Shown: positions 17,040-29,001 of the stretch, piece after piece
Position numbering within the stretch: position 1 is the stretch's first letter
How the letters are laid out: every line of letters starts with the position of its first letter
DNA from: Oscillospiraceae bacterium
GTDB lineage: Bacteria > Bacillota > Clostridia > Oscillospirales > UBA929
Direction of reading: 5' to 3'
Assembly: GCA_009782475.1 (NCBI GenBank)
Contig: WRIZ01000012.1
Location: forward strand, 1-50,501
Length of the DNA: 50,501 nt
Position numbers and translations under genes: made by a program
Notes under the pieces: model-generated
What the model was told of the DNA's origin: nothing
What the model saw: the letters and a program-made list of their open reading frames with translations, nothing else
Database searches by the model: none

Positions 17040-20000
17040 ATGGGAACGGTTATGTTATTCAACGACGGGTGGGAATTCTCTTTAGACGATCAAGAGGATT
17101 TCCGGGCGGTGGAGATACCCCATGACTGGCTGATTGCCGATACTTCCAACTTCTATAAAGACGGCAACGGAACCTACCGCCGCAAGCTGGACGCGGGGTT
17201 TCTGCGGGAAGGACAGCGAGTCTTCCTGCGCTTTGACGGCGTGTATATGGATTGCACACTCACCGTCAACGGAAAGGCGGCGGGGGAATGGAAATACGGC
17301 TACACCGCCTTTGAGTTTGACATAACAGACCATCTGACAAACGGCTCGGACAACGTCATCCTGCTGGAAGTGCGTTATCAGTCCCCCAACTCGCGCTGGT
17401 ACAGCGGCGCGGGCATAACCCGCAATGTCTTTCTCAAAGTTAAGAATGCCTGTCACCTTATCTCAGACGGAATATACATTACAACATATAAAGGTCAAAA
17501 CGGCTGGGAGTACACGGTGCAGGCCGAGGCGGAGACAGGCGGGCGGCCGTTTGAAGTCCGGCACACTTTACTGGAAGACGAGATCAAGACATGGGACATC
17601 GAGCACCCGAATCTGCACACCCTGCGCTCCGAACTGATCGTGGACGGGGTTGTCACCGATGTGGAGCATACCCGGTTCGGTTTCCGGGAGATCGCCTTCG
17701 ACCCGGACAAGGGGTTCTTCCTCAACGGGCGGCATATCAAGCTCAACGGCGTCTGCCTGCATCACGATTTGGGCGCGCTGGGGGCGGCTGTGCATAAAGA
17801 CGCCATACGCAGGCAGTTCACCCTGCTGCGCAGCATGGGAGTCAACGCCCTGCGCACCGCTCACAACCCGCCCGCGAGAGAGTTTATGGAATGTGCGGAT
17901 GAAATGGGTTTCCTCGTTATGAGCGAACTGACCGATATGTGGGAACGGCCTAAAACGGAATATGACTACGCGCGGTTTTTCAATGAATGGGTGGAACGGG
18001 ACGCGGCGTCGTGGATACGGCGTGACCGCAACAGCCCGTCGGTCATCATGTGGAGCGTCGGTAATGAAATCTACGATACCCACGCTTCGGCGGAAAAGGG
18101 CGGGGAAATGTTGCGTTTCCTGATGGATTTGGTCAAGAAGCATGACCCCGACGACCACGCGCCCGCTACCCTTTGCTCAAACTATATGCCGTGGGAGAAT
18201 ACCCAGCAGTGCGCCGGCATCATCAAATTGATCGGCTATAACTACGCTGAGGAGCTATACGAAAAACACCATCAAGCCCATCCCGATTGGCTGATTTACG
18301 GCGGTGAGACCGGCTCCACCGTCCAAAGCCGCGGCATTTACCGTTTCCCGCTCCGCCAGTCGATTTTAGCCGACGACGACATGCAATGCTCGTCTTTGGG
18401 CAACAGCTCCACCAGCTGGGGTTCGGAAAGCCCCGAGGCTTGTGCGCTGGCCGACCTCAACGCGCCTTTTTCACTGGGGCAGTTTGTTTGGACAGGGCAG
18501 GATTACATCGGCGAGCCGACGCCGTATCACACGAAAAACTCGTATTTCGGGCAACTCGACACGGCTGGGTTTCCGAAAGATTCCTTTTATGTCTTTCAAG
18601 CGGCGTGGACAACAAAGCCGATGATCCATCTATTCCCGTATTGGGATCATTCGCCGGGGCAGATGATCGATGTGCGGGCGGCCACCAATGCCGACAGTGC
18701 GGAATTGTTCATAAACGGGAAAAGTGTTGGGATCATAGAGCTAAACGGGCGTTTCACCGCCGATTGGCGCATTCCGTATGAGCCGGGAGAGCTGCGCGTC
18801 GTGGCGTATGACGGCAATAAGAGGGTCGTTGCGGAGGATATTCGCCATTCCTTCGGCGATACGGCTGGATTAGAGATGAATACAGATCTATACGGCGATC
18901 TGTCATTTGTGACAATTTCTGCTGTAGACGCCGGTGGGCGTCCGGTGGAGAACGCGAACGACCGGGTGAAGGTCACGGTCGAAGGAGGGACGCTGCTGGG
19001 GATGGACAGCGGCGATTCGGCCGATTATGACCAATATAAAACAAACAGCCGCCGGCTGTTTTCCGGCAAATTGCTGGCAATCATCCGCCGAAACGGCGCG
19101 GAAGAGCCGCGCGTGACGGCGGACATAGACCAAGCTGACCGCCCTGTGCGTAAAATCGAGTTAACAGTAGACGGATTTATCGTTACCGCGAAAATCATTC
19201 CCGAAAACGCGACATGCGGTGAATTGACATGGCGGTTGACCGACGCGGCGGGGATCGACAGTCCGCTCGGCGCGTTAACGGTCTCAGCGGATGGGCGAAA
19301 AGCGGAGATTAAACCCAAAGGGGACGGCGAACTATGGATACGCTGCGCCGTGACAAACGGGCGTGAGCATGTCTCTCTGATTTCCCAAACATCGCTGGAG
19401 ATCACCGGGATCGGCAAACCTTTCCTTGACCCGTATACCTTTATAGCGGGCGGTTTGTCCAATCGGAGCAATGTCAAGCTGACCAACGGCAATGAACGGG
19501 GCATTGTCTCGGCGCGCGACGGGGAGAGCCATATTGGCTTCGCCGATGTGGATTTCGGCGGCTACGGTGCGGATGAACTGACCGTTCCGCTTTTTCCGCT
19601 CAGTCCCGAGCCGTTTACCTTTGACATTTGGGAAGGGATGCCCGGCGAAGAGGGGTCGGAACACCTCACAACGGTGCTCTATGATAAAGGGTCGGTTTGG
19701 AATACATATCAGGAGGTCACCTGTAAATTACCGCGAAAATTGCGCGGGGTTACGACGCTCACTTTTGTTTTCCGGCAGAAAGTCCATCTAAAAGGCTTCG
19801 TTTTTGCCAAAGATGACAAAGCCTTTGCGAAACTGGCGGCTTCTCAACACGATTCGATCAATGGAGATACTTTCTCAATCGAAGGAGACGAGGTTTGCGG
19901 CATAGGTAATAATGTGACAATCCTCTACAAAGACATGGATTTTGGGACAAAAGGCGCACAGGGCGTCACCCTGAGCACTCGTTCAACCTTAAAGGCAAAC

Positions 20001-20171
20001 TCGGTGCAGATATTGTTCAATGACAGGCGCGAAATGCTGGAGGTGGAAGGAGCGGTGCAGTACACAGAATCGAAACATACATTCAAAGAACGCGTTTACG
20101 GAAACCAAACGGTATCGCTGGTCTTCCTCCCGGGAAGCAACATTGACTTGGAATGGATACAGTTTTCATAA
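17040..20171 (+). CDS. cytoplasmic glycoside hydrolase family 2 (beta-galactosidase/glucuronidase-like)
   Basis: This is a 1043-residue retaining beta-glycosidase without a signal peptide. Domains: sugar-binding jelly roll (~1-130, VEIPHDWLI...YKDGNGTYRRKL...RWYSGAGITRNVFL), a shortened Ig-like domain (~135-215), a TIM barrel (~215-520), Ig-like/DUF4982-type domains (~545-780) and two CBM6-like beta-sandwiches (~795-1043). The acid/base is Glu343 in SVGNEIYD; the nucleophile is Glu423 in IYGGETGSTVQSRG. The Ig-like domain looks about 45 residues shorter than usual between HTLLEDE and WDIEHPNL. The substrate within family 2 cannot be told from motifs alone. The start ATG has AAAGGAGTG 8 bases upstream. 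Context suggests intracellular breakdown of imported oligosaccharides. Confidence 0.9.
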   Translation: MGTVMLFNDGWEFSLDDQEDFRAVEIPHDWLIADTSNFYKDGNGTYRRKLDAGFLREGQRVFLRFDGVYMDCTLTVNGKAAGEWKYGYTAFEFDITDHLTNGSDNVILLEVRYQSPNSRWYSGAGITRNVFLKVKNACHLISDGIYITTYKGQNGWEYTVQAEAETGGRPFEVRHTLLEDEIKTWDIEHPNLHTLRSELIVDGVVTDVEHTRFGFREIAFDPDKGFFLNGRHIKLNGVCLHHDLGALGAAVHKDAIRRQFTLLRSMGVNALRTAHNPPAREFMECADEMGFLVMSELTDMWERPKTEYDYARFFNEWVERDAASWIRRDRNSPSVIMWSVGNEIYDTHASAEKGGEMLRFLMDLVKKHDPDDHAPATLCSNYMPWENTQQCAGIIKLIGYNYAEELYEKHHQAHPDWLIYGGETGSTVQSRGIYRFPLRQSILADDDMQCSSLGNSSTSWGSESPEACALADLNAPFSLGQFVWTGQDYIGEPTPYHTKNSYFGQLDTAGFPKDSFYVFQAAWTTKPMIHLFPYWDHSPGQMIDVRAATNADSAELFINGKSVGIIELNGRFTADWRIPYEPGELRVVAYDGNKRVVAEDIRHSFGDTAGLEMNTDLYGDLSFVTISAVDAGGRPVENANDRVKVTVEGGTLLGMDSGDSADYDQYKTNSRRLFSGKLLAIIRRNGAEEPRVTADIDQADRPVRKIELTVDGFIVTAKIIPENATCGELTWRLTDAAGIDSPLGALTVSADGRKAEIKPKGDGELWIRCAVTNGREHVSLISQTSLEITGIGKPFLDPYTFIAGGLSNRSNVKLTNGNERGIVSARDGESHIGFADVDFGGYGADELTVPLFPLSPEPFTFDIWEGMPGEEGSEHLTTVLYDKGSVWNTYQEVTCKLPRKLRGVTTLTFVFRQKVHLKGFVFAKDDKAFAKLAASQHDSINGDTFSIEGDEVCGIGNNVTILYKDMDFGTKGAQGVTLSTRSTLKANSVQILFNDRREMLEVEGAVQYTESKHTFKERVYGNQTVSLVFLPGSNIDLEWIQFS

Positions 20172-20229
20172 AGAGGATTTGCCTCCCTCAGCCGCAGATG
20201 GCGGGAGGAGTAATCTCTTGACAAAATGC

Positions 20230-20258
20230 TTGACAAACTAAATATGCCGTGTCATAAT
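20230..20258 (+). promoter_or_regulatory. SigA-type promoter for the amino-acid dehydrogenase gene
   Basis: TTGACA and CATAAT are spaced 17 bases apart, 36 bases before the ATG at 20295. A second TTGACA 12 bases further upstream forms a short direct repeat (CTTGACAAA) that might give an alternative -35. Confidence 0.7.
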
Positions 20259-20294
20259 AAGCGGGTCAAAAAATGGAAGAAAAGGGGAAACAAT

Positions 20295-21338
20295 ATGCAG
20301 GTCGTCAAAGAAATGAATGAATACGGTCACGAGCAGATCGTTTTTGCGCGTGACGAAAAAACAGGGCTACGCGCCATCATCGCGGTTCATAGCACCGTTT
20401 TAGGCCCCGCGCTCGGCGGGTCGCGTTTTTGGAATTATACGTCGGAGGACGACGCGCTGTTCGATGTGCTTCGGCTTTCCCGGGGGATGACGCTAAAAAA
20501 CGCGGCGGCCGGTCTCCGATTGGGCGGCGGAAAAGCCGTGATCATCGGCGATCCCAAGCAGCTTAAATCAAGAGAGTTTTTCCACACCTACGGCGGCTTT
20601 ATCAATTCATTGGGCGGGAAATATTATACGGCCGAAGACGTCAACATCGGTGCGTCGGATGTGGCGCAGATCAATGAAGTCACAAAATTTGTGACCGGGA
20701 CACCCGACGTCAGCGGAAACCCATCTCCGTTCACGGCGCGCGGCGTCTATATGGGCATGAAAGCCGGGGCAAACGTCAAGTTCGGTTCGGATTCATTGAA
20801 AGGCAAAATCATTGCGGTGCAGGGGCTTGGGAGTGTCGGATACGCGCTGTGCGAACATTTATATAAAGACGGCGCGAAGCTGAAAGTGTTCGACATCAAC
20901 CCGGCCGTCATGGAAAAAGCGCAAAAAGAACTGGGTGCGAACATTGTAACGGCAGATGAACTGCTGACAGCTGATTGTGACATCTTCGCGCCTTGCGCAA
21001 TGGGGGCTGTTCTCAATACTGAGAATGTGAAGAATTTGAAGTGTAAGCTCGTCGCGGGGGCAGCCAACAATGTCCTGATGGACGCGGCCACAGGAGACGC
21101 GCTGGATAAGCTGGGCATCCTCTATCTGCCCGACTACATTGTAAACGCGGGCGGCGTCATCAACTGCGGCGTCGAAATCTGCGACGGGGCGTATGACGTG
21201 GACGCCGTCAACGCGAGAGTGGATAAGATTTACGACACCACGCTGAAAATCATCGCCCTTGCAAAAGAGCGGAACATCAGCACATACAAAGCCGCGGACG
21301 ACTATGCGCTGGGCATTGTAGAGGCCAACCGTATATAA
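20295..21338 (+). CDS. leucine/phenylalanine/valine-type amino-acid dehydrogenase
   Basis: This 347-residue enzyme of the Glu/Leu/Phe/Val dehydrogenase family performs NAD(P)-dependent oxidative deamination of a branched-chain or aromatic amino acid to its 2-oxo acid. Seen are the substrate-binding GPALGGSRFWNY, the catalytic lysine motif LRLGGGKAVIIGDP, GKYYTAEDVN, the Rossmann motif VQGLGSVGYAL and APCAMGAVLN. The short length matches leucine/phenylalanine dehydrogenases rather than ~450-residue glutamate dehydrogenases. Which substrate is preferred cannot be settled here. I start at ATG 20295 with AAAGGGGA upstream; the longer frame from 20226 overlaps the promoter. It stands alone between its promoter and a strong terminator. 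Confidence 0.92.
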   Translation: MQVVKEMNEYGHEQIVFARDEKTGLRAIIAVHSTVLGPALGGSRFWNYTSEDDALFDVLRLSRGMTLKNAAAGLRLGGGKAVIIGDPKQLKSREFFHTYGGFINSLGGKYYTAEDVNIGASDVAQINEVTKFVTGTPDVSGNPSPFTARGVYMGMKAGANVKFGSDSLKGKIIAVQGLGSVGYALCEHLYKDGAKLKVFDINPAVMEKAQKELGANIVTADELLTADCDIFAPCAMGAVLNTENVKNLKCKLVAGAANNVLMDAATGDALDKLGILYLPDYIVNAGGVINCGVEICDGAYDVDAVNARVDKIYDTTLKIIALAKERNISTYKAADDYALGIVEANRI

Positions 21339-21348
21339 CCCAAAAGAG

Positions 21349-21381
21349 AACAGCCTCCCGCTGATAAGGCGGGAGGCTGTT
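21349..21381. terminator. bidirectional terminator between convergent genes
   Basis: A 13-base perfect stem (AACAGCCTCCCGC and complement) with a seven-base loop lies 10 bases after the dehydrogenase stop and 13 bases beyond the stop of the small membrane protein gene. The arms begin with AA and end with TT, so both strands can be terminated. Confidence 0.85.
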
Positions 21382-21394
21382 TCATGTAGGTGGA

Positions 21395-21607
21395 TTAAAG
21401 CTCTTCAGCTTCAGCGAGATCGTCATCCTCTTCATAATCACAGCATTCGCTTCCGAAGAAACGCGCTTTCCTGCCAGTGACTTTGTCACGCAGGGCTTCA
21501 AAGCCGCGCACGATCACGCCGAAATACTTGATGGCGAGCATGGTGACCACACCGATCACAACCAGCGTAATCAGCAGACCGGAGATGATTTTGAACCAAG
21601 ACTTCAT
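21395..21607 (-). CDS. small membrane protein with acidic cytoplasmic tail
   Basis: This 70-residue protein has one membrane helix (IISGLLITLVVIGVVTMLAI), then a basic stretch (RDKVTGRKARFF), a CC pair and an acidic tail (YEEDDDLAEAEEL). The ribosome-binding site GGGGAGG is well placed, which supports a real gene. It is the last gene of the secA run and precedes a terminator. I recognise no family; the single helix plus tail could suit a membrane scaffold. Confidence 0.7.
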   Translation of the reverse strand: MKSWFKIISGLLITLVVIGVVTMLAIKYFGVIVRGFEALRDKVTGRKARFFGSECCDYEEDDDLAEAEEL

Positions 21608-21654
21608 ATGAACGCCTCCCCATTTCCATTTTCATCAGTATACAATAAAATATT

Positions 21655-21930
21655 TCATTTGGCAAGGACTTTTTTATCGGTTTCCGCCACATAAATCAAA
21701 ATCTGCGCCACCACATGATACAGCTCAGACGGGATCTCGTCGCCGATGTTCAGTACATTCAGCAAATGCGCCAGTTCCGGGTCTTCATGAACCGGGATGT
21801 TATGTTCTTCGGCGGTTTTGATGATGCGTTCGGCGACATGGCCTTTGCCTTGCGCCACCACTTGCGGAACGCCGCGCGAAGGGTCATACTCCAGCACGAC
21901 AGCCTCGCGGACGATTTTTTTCTTTTTCAT
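21655..21930 (-). CDS. FlhB C-terminal-domain-like protein (YlqH/FhlB family)
   Basis: This 91-residue soluble protein corresponds to only the C-terminal cytoplasmic domain of flagellar export component FlhB (YscU/EscU family): AVVLEYDPSRGVPQVVAQGKGHVAERII, then HNIPVHEDPELAHLL and IPSELYHVVAQILIYV. The NPTH autocleavage site and membrane part of true FlhB are absent. B. subtilis YlqH has this build. It overlaps the ylqG-like gene by 4 bases and is surely co-translated with it. In full FlhB this domain takes part in switching export specificity together with the hook-length protein FliK, whose relative is the neighbouring gene. Whether this cell is flagellated cannot be judged from the window. 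Confidence 0.88.
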   Translation of the reverse strand: MKKKKIVREAVVLEYDPSRGVPQVVAQGKGHVAERIIKTAEEHNIPVHEDPELAHLLNVLNIGDEIPSELYHVVAQILIYVAETDKKVLAK

Positions 21931-23720
21931 ACCGCTCTGTTGAACCGATACCGCCCAACCATTTCCTGCCGCCCTTTTTCCACAGCGGCGGGAGGAAGAG
22001 GCTCATCCGTTTTTGCGATGGCGGCCGTCACCCGTTCCAAACGGTAACCCCGCGATTCCAAAAGATTGGATAAATCCGAAAGCCCGGCGCGGAAATGCCC
22101 CGCCGCTTCTTCCGTTTGCAGGGCGAAATCGGCTTCCACCCCTGTTCCGATGACCTTAACAAACCCCTCGACTGTTCCAAGGTTTACCGTTTTGAGAGAA
22201 AGGAACAAAGTGGCGTTTTGCGGGTCGATCTTCTTTTTTTCCTCGCTGTCGTTGAAAACATAGAGCTGCGCGGTCGTCTTCTCCCCGTTGATGTTGACAG
22301 GAAGCTGGACAAAGGCCGTGCATTGGTTGATTTGCTCGGTGAAACGCAAGGTTTGCACGATTTCGCGGGCTGTGCTCAGCAGTTCTGTCCTTGTCTGTTC
22401 GGGCAAGCCCCGCGCCGTTTCGATGATATTGGTCAGCAAACGCCCGATTTCCTTTGTTTGCTTGGGTGCGTCCAGTTCCCTCGGCAATTCCCTGACGCGG
22501 GTAGGCTCGACTTTGGCAAAGAGGGCGTCGAGAAGCTCGCGGACAGTAGGTTGTGTTTGAATTTGCTGTGTTTGCGGTATCGCAGGTTGTTGTGTTGGTT
22601 GTTGTATAGGCTGTGTTTGCGCTGTGGGCTGCTGTATCGTTTGCGGTGCGGGTTGTTCGGCTTGTACGGGCTGTGCTGTCTGCATAGGCTGCGGTGCCGT
22701 CTGCTGGGGCTGCTCTGTCTGTACGGGTTGTGTAGTCTGCGGCTGCGGCGGTAATTGCGTTTGCGCGGTTTGCTGCGGCTGTGTCTGCGGCACGGGCTGT
22801 TGCTGTATGATTTGCACAGGTTGTTCTTGCGTCTGAATCTGTGTTGCTTGGGGTGTGCTTTGTTGAGATTGCGCTTGTTCCACCGATTGCTGTACAGGCT
22901 GCTGTATCGTTTGCGGTGCGGTTTGCTGGATTTGTACCGGCTGTGCCGGAAGCGGTTGTTGTGACTGTTGCTGCACAGGCTGTGTTTGCGGCTGTGCTGC
23001 CGCTTGCGGAGACTGTGTTTGCTGTGTCGTTTGCGTCGTTTTCTGAGATTGTTGATTCTGCGAAACCGCTACAGGTCGTTGCGGAGGGAGCAATTCCAGC
23101 ATCTTTTGCAGCAACGCGCCCAGCTGTGCTTGCGGTTGGGTCACCGCCTGATATTGGGCAACTGTCTCACGGGTGATCGGTATATTGTGCTTCGCCATAA
23201 AAACAGCTTGTTCGGCAGGAAGAGTTTTAACGACTGTCCCTGCCGTAGCGGAGAACGGCTCCGGCGTCCCGCCGGTGCCAACAGCGGAGAATGCAGAAAA
23301 TGTCTTGGCCAGCGCGGCAAACTGTTTGGGTGTGAAAGCCGTTTGCTGGAGGATACTTTCACGCGCCAGTAGCAGATTCTGCTCGGTTACAGGGGCTTTC
23401 ACGGCTTTGAGGTAGGTTTCAGCCGATGACGCGCCTTCCCCGGTGATCTCCACCATCGGAACCCCGCCGCGCACCTCGGTGACGGTCATGGCAACTCTCT
23501 GCCCCGGCACAAGAGGTCGGTTTGTCATCATTTCGGCTAGAAAAAGCTGGCCGTTCGGCATTTTGAGCGTCAGTTTGCCGTCCGGCCGTACGTCGGTGAC
23601 CTCGGCTGTGACGGTATCGCCTTCGGCAAGGCGGATGGGTTCGCCGCTCTCGGATGTGAGCGGTATCTGCCTGCCGTACAGGGCATTGACCGGAGCCGTT
23701 CCCGGCGCGCCTACGTTCAT
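21927..23720 (-). CDS. FliK/YlqG-like hook-length-control family protein with Q/P/T-rich middle
   Basis: This 597-residue protein has three parts. The N-terminal ~115 residues hold a beta-rich segment (GDTVTAEVTDVRPDGKLTLKMPNGQLFLAEM). A Gln/Pro/Thr-rich low-complexity middle spans ~190-390. The C-terminal domain (~440-580, FVQLPVNINGEKTTAQLYVFND, LGTVEGFVKVIG) resembles the Flg_hook domain of FliK. FliK-type proteins act as molecular rulers using an extended middle. The gene starts at ATG 23720 with GGAGGTGA 7 bases upstream. Paired with an FlhB-like partner it reproduces the flagellar switch pair, but no other flagellar genes are present. The Q-rich middle uses repeating CAG/CAA/CCG/ACA codons and creates misleading Cys-rich frames on the plus strand. 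Confidence 0.85.
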   Translation of the reverse strand: MNVGAPGTAPVNALYGRQIPLTSESGEPIRLAEGDTVTAEVTDVRPDGKLTLKMPNGQLFLAEMMTNRPLVPGQRVAMTVTEVRGGVPMVEITGEGASSAETYLKAVKAPVTEQNLLLARESILQQTAFTPKQFAALAKTFSAFSAVGTGGTPEPFSATAGTVVKTLPAEQAVFMAKHNIPITRETVAQYQAVTQPQAQLGALLQKMLELLPPQRPVAVSQNQQSQKTTQTTQQTQSPQAAAQPQTQPVQQQSQQPLPAQPVQIQQTAPQTIQQPVQQSVEQAQSQQSTPQATQIQTQEQPVQIIQQQPVPQTQPQQTAQTQLPPQPQTTQPVQTEQPQQTAPQPMQTAQPVQAEQPAPQTIQQPTAQTQPIQQPTQQPAIPQTQQIQTQPTVRELLDALFAKVEPTRVRELPRELDAPKQTKEIGRLLTNIIETARGLPEQTRTELLSTAREIVQTLRFTEQINQCTAFVQLPVNINGEKTTAQLYVFNDSEEKKKIDPQNATLFLSLKTVNLGTVEGFVKVIGTGVEADFALQTEEAAGHFRAGLSDLSNLLESRGYRLERVTAAIAKTDEPLPPAAVEKGRQEMVGRYRFNRAV

Positions 23721-23786
23721 ATGCTGTCACCTCCAACTTCATGTCACGCTCCATGCGCATCTCGCGGACGCTCGGATAAAATGAAT

Positions 23787-26561
<2,775 letters not shown>

Positions 26562-26649
26562 TGGATGCCCTCCGATTGATAAAGTCCTTATAGTATATCG
26601 TAGTTTACCATGTTTTACTAGAGTGAACTTTTATTCTCTGACAAAATCC

Positions 26650-26678
26650 TTGAAATCAAAACGCCGCTGCGGTATACT
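26650..26678 (+). promoter_or_regulatory. SigA-type promoter for the WG-repeat gene
   Basis: TTGAAA and TATACT lie 17 bases apart, 31 bases before the ATG at 26710. This is a strong match in the divergent gap between secA and the WG-repeat gene. Confidence 0.75.
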
Positions 26679-26709
26679 CGTACTAAATAAAAGAAACAAA
26701 GGAGATTAC

Positions 26710-28449
26710 ATGAGTATCCGTAAAGGTCTGCGCGATGGGTGGCTGCTGTTTCTAAACGGCATAGCGATCATTGCCGTGTTCGTCGTATTGCTCTTTCTTT
26801 TGGAGATGCTGCGCGGGTGGTTTCTAAGCACCGTCTTCTTTCAGGAAGAGCAGCTCAACTTGACATATTATTGCATGAACATAGCAACACAGCTGGCCGT
26901 GGGGTTTGTCAATCTCGTCGGGGTTGCCCTGCTCACGGCGAAATCACTTCTCTTATTGGAAAACAAAGACGCTTCGATGGCGGCGGCGTATGCGAAGATG
27001 CGCCCTGTCTTTTCAAGGTTGGTTAAGGTATGGCTGATGTTGACTTTGATCTCTTTGATTCCGACAAGTGTGCTAACGGTTTTGGCTGATTACTCCTTTC
27101 TGTCCGCACAGACTTATCTAGCAATCGCGGTCATCTACATCGTTTGCAGCGTTACCATCCTGTTTGTTCAGCAGTATGCCTATTGCCATGTCCTCAGCCG
27201 AAACTCCGGGCGCGTTATTGAAGACTCCCTGCGTATGCTGAAAAAAACATTCGTCAAAGCCGTTGTGATTTGTGCGTTGTATTATTTAATGGTATTTTTT
27301 TTAAGTCCGATGATAGAAGGCGGCACTTTCCTGCAAGTGGTTTTCAGCATCCTCATTACGGCGTTGACATATTTTATCGTAACATATTTAACAGCGTTGT
27401 TTGCCCATGCCTCACGCCCTAAAGAGGAAGAAGCCGAAGAACCGGAAGAGAACCCAATCGAAACGGATCATAAGGAGAAGCGAGCCATGTTTACTTTTCG
27501 TGTAAAACCGTCCCGTACATATACCGGCGTCGGGGATTTCCGCTGCGGGCTGGCGCGCGTTCAGCAAAGGGGCAGATTGGGTTCCGGGAAGTGGGGATAC
27601 GCCGATCAAGACGGGCAGCTTGTGATCCCGTGTCAATATAAAGAAGCAGGGGATTTTCAAGACGATCTTGCCATTGTGCAGATCGACCGTGGAGAATGGT
27701 TTATCAAACCCAACGGAGAGAAAGCCATCCATGTGGGATACGACCAAGCCGATCCGTTTCAAGATGGCCGAGCCATTGTAAAGATCGGGACGGACTGGGG
27801 CGTCATATACCGTGAGGGAACCTTTCATCCATTGCCTTACGATGAACTATACGGATTTTCCGAAGGGCTGGCGGTCGCGCATGACGGCGAACGCTGGATT
27901 TACATCGGTCTGACGCTGAAACCTGTCATTAAAACGGATTACAGTGATGTTTGGTCGTTCTGCGACGGGCTGGCCATGGTGGAGCAAAACGGGAAACTGG
28001 GATACATCGACGCCAACGGCTGGGTGGCCATCCCGCTGCGGTATGACAACGCGTCTTCGTTCAGCGAGGGGCTGGCGGCGGTCATGACGGTTGCGGAGGG
28101 TGAAAAACGCTGGGGCTATATTGATCATAACGGTTACGATGTGATCCCGCCGCTGTTTGAGCAAGCGGAGATGTTCAAGCAAGGGCGCGCCGCCGTTTGC
28201 GTCGGCGGGATGTACGGGCACATCGACGCCAAAGGTGATTTTATTACACCGCCGGAGTATGAAACGGTAGGCTCTTACAGCGAGGGGTTTGCGGTTGTCA
28301 AAGAGCCGGGCGGGGGATTCGGCTATGTGGATATAGATGGGAACGAATGCGTTCCGACATGCTATGAATACGCGCGCCCGCTGAGCGAAGGGCTGGCGTG
28401 GGTGAAGTCCGGCGAAGGATGGGGACTGTTGGAGCTGACGGAGGAGTAA
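26710..28449 (+). CDS. membrane protein with C-terminal WG repeats
   Basis: This 579-residue protein begins with about six membrane helices (~15-235), an acidic linker (RPKEEEAEEPEENP), then eight to nine WG (KWG) repeats from ~270 to the end. Examples are KWGYADQDGQLVIPCQY, KLGYIDANGWVAIPLRY and RWGYIDHNGYDVIPP; each repeat is ~45 residues with an aromatic/Gly turn and an I-P strand. WG repeats form beta-rich ligand or protein-binding surfaces; no enzymatic residues are visible. I start at ATG 26710 (site AAAGGAGAT), not at the longer frame. It leads an operon with an acetyltransferase (3-base gap) and a thioesterase. Function unknown. Confidence 0.82.
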   Translation: MSIRKGLRDGWLLFLNGIAIIAVFVVLLFLLEMLRGWFLSTVFFQEEQLNLTYYCMNIATQLAVGFVNLVGVALLTAKSLLLLENKDASMAAAYAKMRPVFSRLVKVWLMLTLISLIPTSVLTVLADYSFLSAQTYLAIAVIYIVCSVTILFVQQYAYCHVLSRNSGRVIEDSLRMLKKTFVKAVVICALYYLMVFFLSPMIEGGTFLQVVFSILITALTYFIVTYLTALFAHASRPKEEEAEEPEENPIETDHKEKRAMFTFRVKPSRTYTGVGDFRCGLARVQQRGRLGSGKWGYADQDGQLVIPCQYKEAGDFQDDLAIVQIDRGEWFIKPNGEKAIHVGYDQADPFQDGRAIVKIGTDWGVIYREGTFHPLPYDELYGFSEGLAVAHDGERWIYIGLTLKPVIKTDYSDVWSFCDGLAMVEQNGKLGYIDANGWVAIPLRYDNASSFSEGLAAVMTVAEGEKRWGYIDHNGYDVIPPLFEQAEMFKQGRAAVCVGGMYGHIDAKGDFITPPEYETVGSYSEGFAVVKEPGGGFGYVDIDGNECVPTCYEYARPLSEGLAWVKSGEGWGLLELTEE

Positions 28450-28452
28450 GGT

Positions 28453-29001
28453 ATGCGCATCGACACGCAAAGGCTTGTCCTCTTCCCGATGCGGGATGAG
28501 GAGATAAAACGCGCGTTGAAAGACCTTGCCGCCGTTGTGCGGTCGTTCGGCGCGATCACACCTTATATCGGGTTTTGGGAGATGCGCGCCAAAAAACGGA
28601 TATACAAAGCCAAGCGGGACATCATCGCCAAAGACCCCCACGCATGGCTTCTCTCCACCTCATGGCTGATCATCGAGCGGGAGAGGATGATCTTGATCGG
28701 GGAAGCGGGATTCAAAGGCCCGCCGCCCGCGCGGTTTACTGTTGAGATCGGATACGGGCTGTTTGAAGACTTCCGCAACAAAGGATACATGACCGAAGCG
28801 GTGGGCGCGCTGGCGCGTTTCGCGCTTTTTCAAAAAAACTGCCGCGTCGAGCGGGTGTCTGCGCTGACGCTGCCTGAAAACATCGCTTCGCACAGGGTTT
28901 TGGAGAAAACCGGCTTTGCCCGCCAGCCGTCCTTCGGGAAATACTGGCTGTGGGAACGGGTCAAACTGCCGGAAGACACAGAGGAGGGGATCGTTTTATG
29001 A
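28453..29001 (+). CDS. GNAT family N-acetyltransferase, RimJ/RimL type
   Basis: This 182-residue acetyl-CoA-dependent acetyltransferase starts with the family pattern MRIDTQRLVLFPMRDEEI. It holds the acetyl-CoA-binding region YGLFEDFRNKGYMTEAVGAL and the late VERVSALTLPENIASHRVLEKTGF strand-helix. RimJ/L members acetylate N-termini of proteins or small amines; the target here is unknown. The stop overlaps the start of the thioesterase gene (ATGA), so the two are translated together. Confidence 0.88.
   Translation: MRIDTQRLVLFPMRDEEIKRALKDLAAVVRSFGAITPYIGFWEMRAKKRIYKAKRDIIAKDPHAWLLSTSWLIIERERMILIGEAGFKGPPPARFTVEIGYGLFEDFRNKGYMTEAVGALARFALFQKNCRVERVSALTLPENIASHRVLEKTGFARQPSFGKYWLWERVKLPEDTEEGIVL

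Noticed and set aside
22624-22964. Cysteine- and leucine-rich plus-strand frames
   Set aside because: They are reverse readings of the Gln/Pro/Thr-rich repeat in the ylqG-like gene (CAG/CTG composition) and lack ribosome-binding sites.
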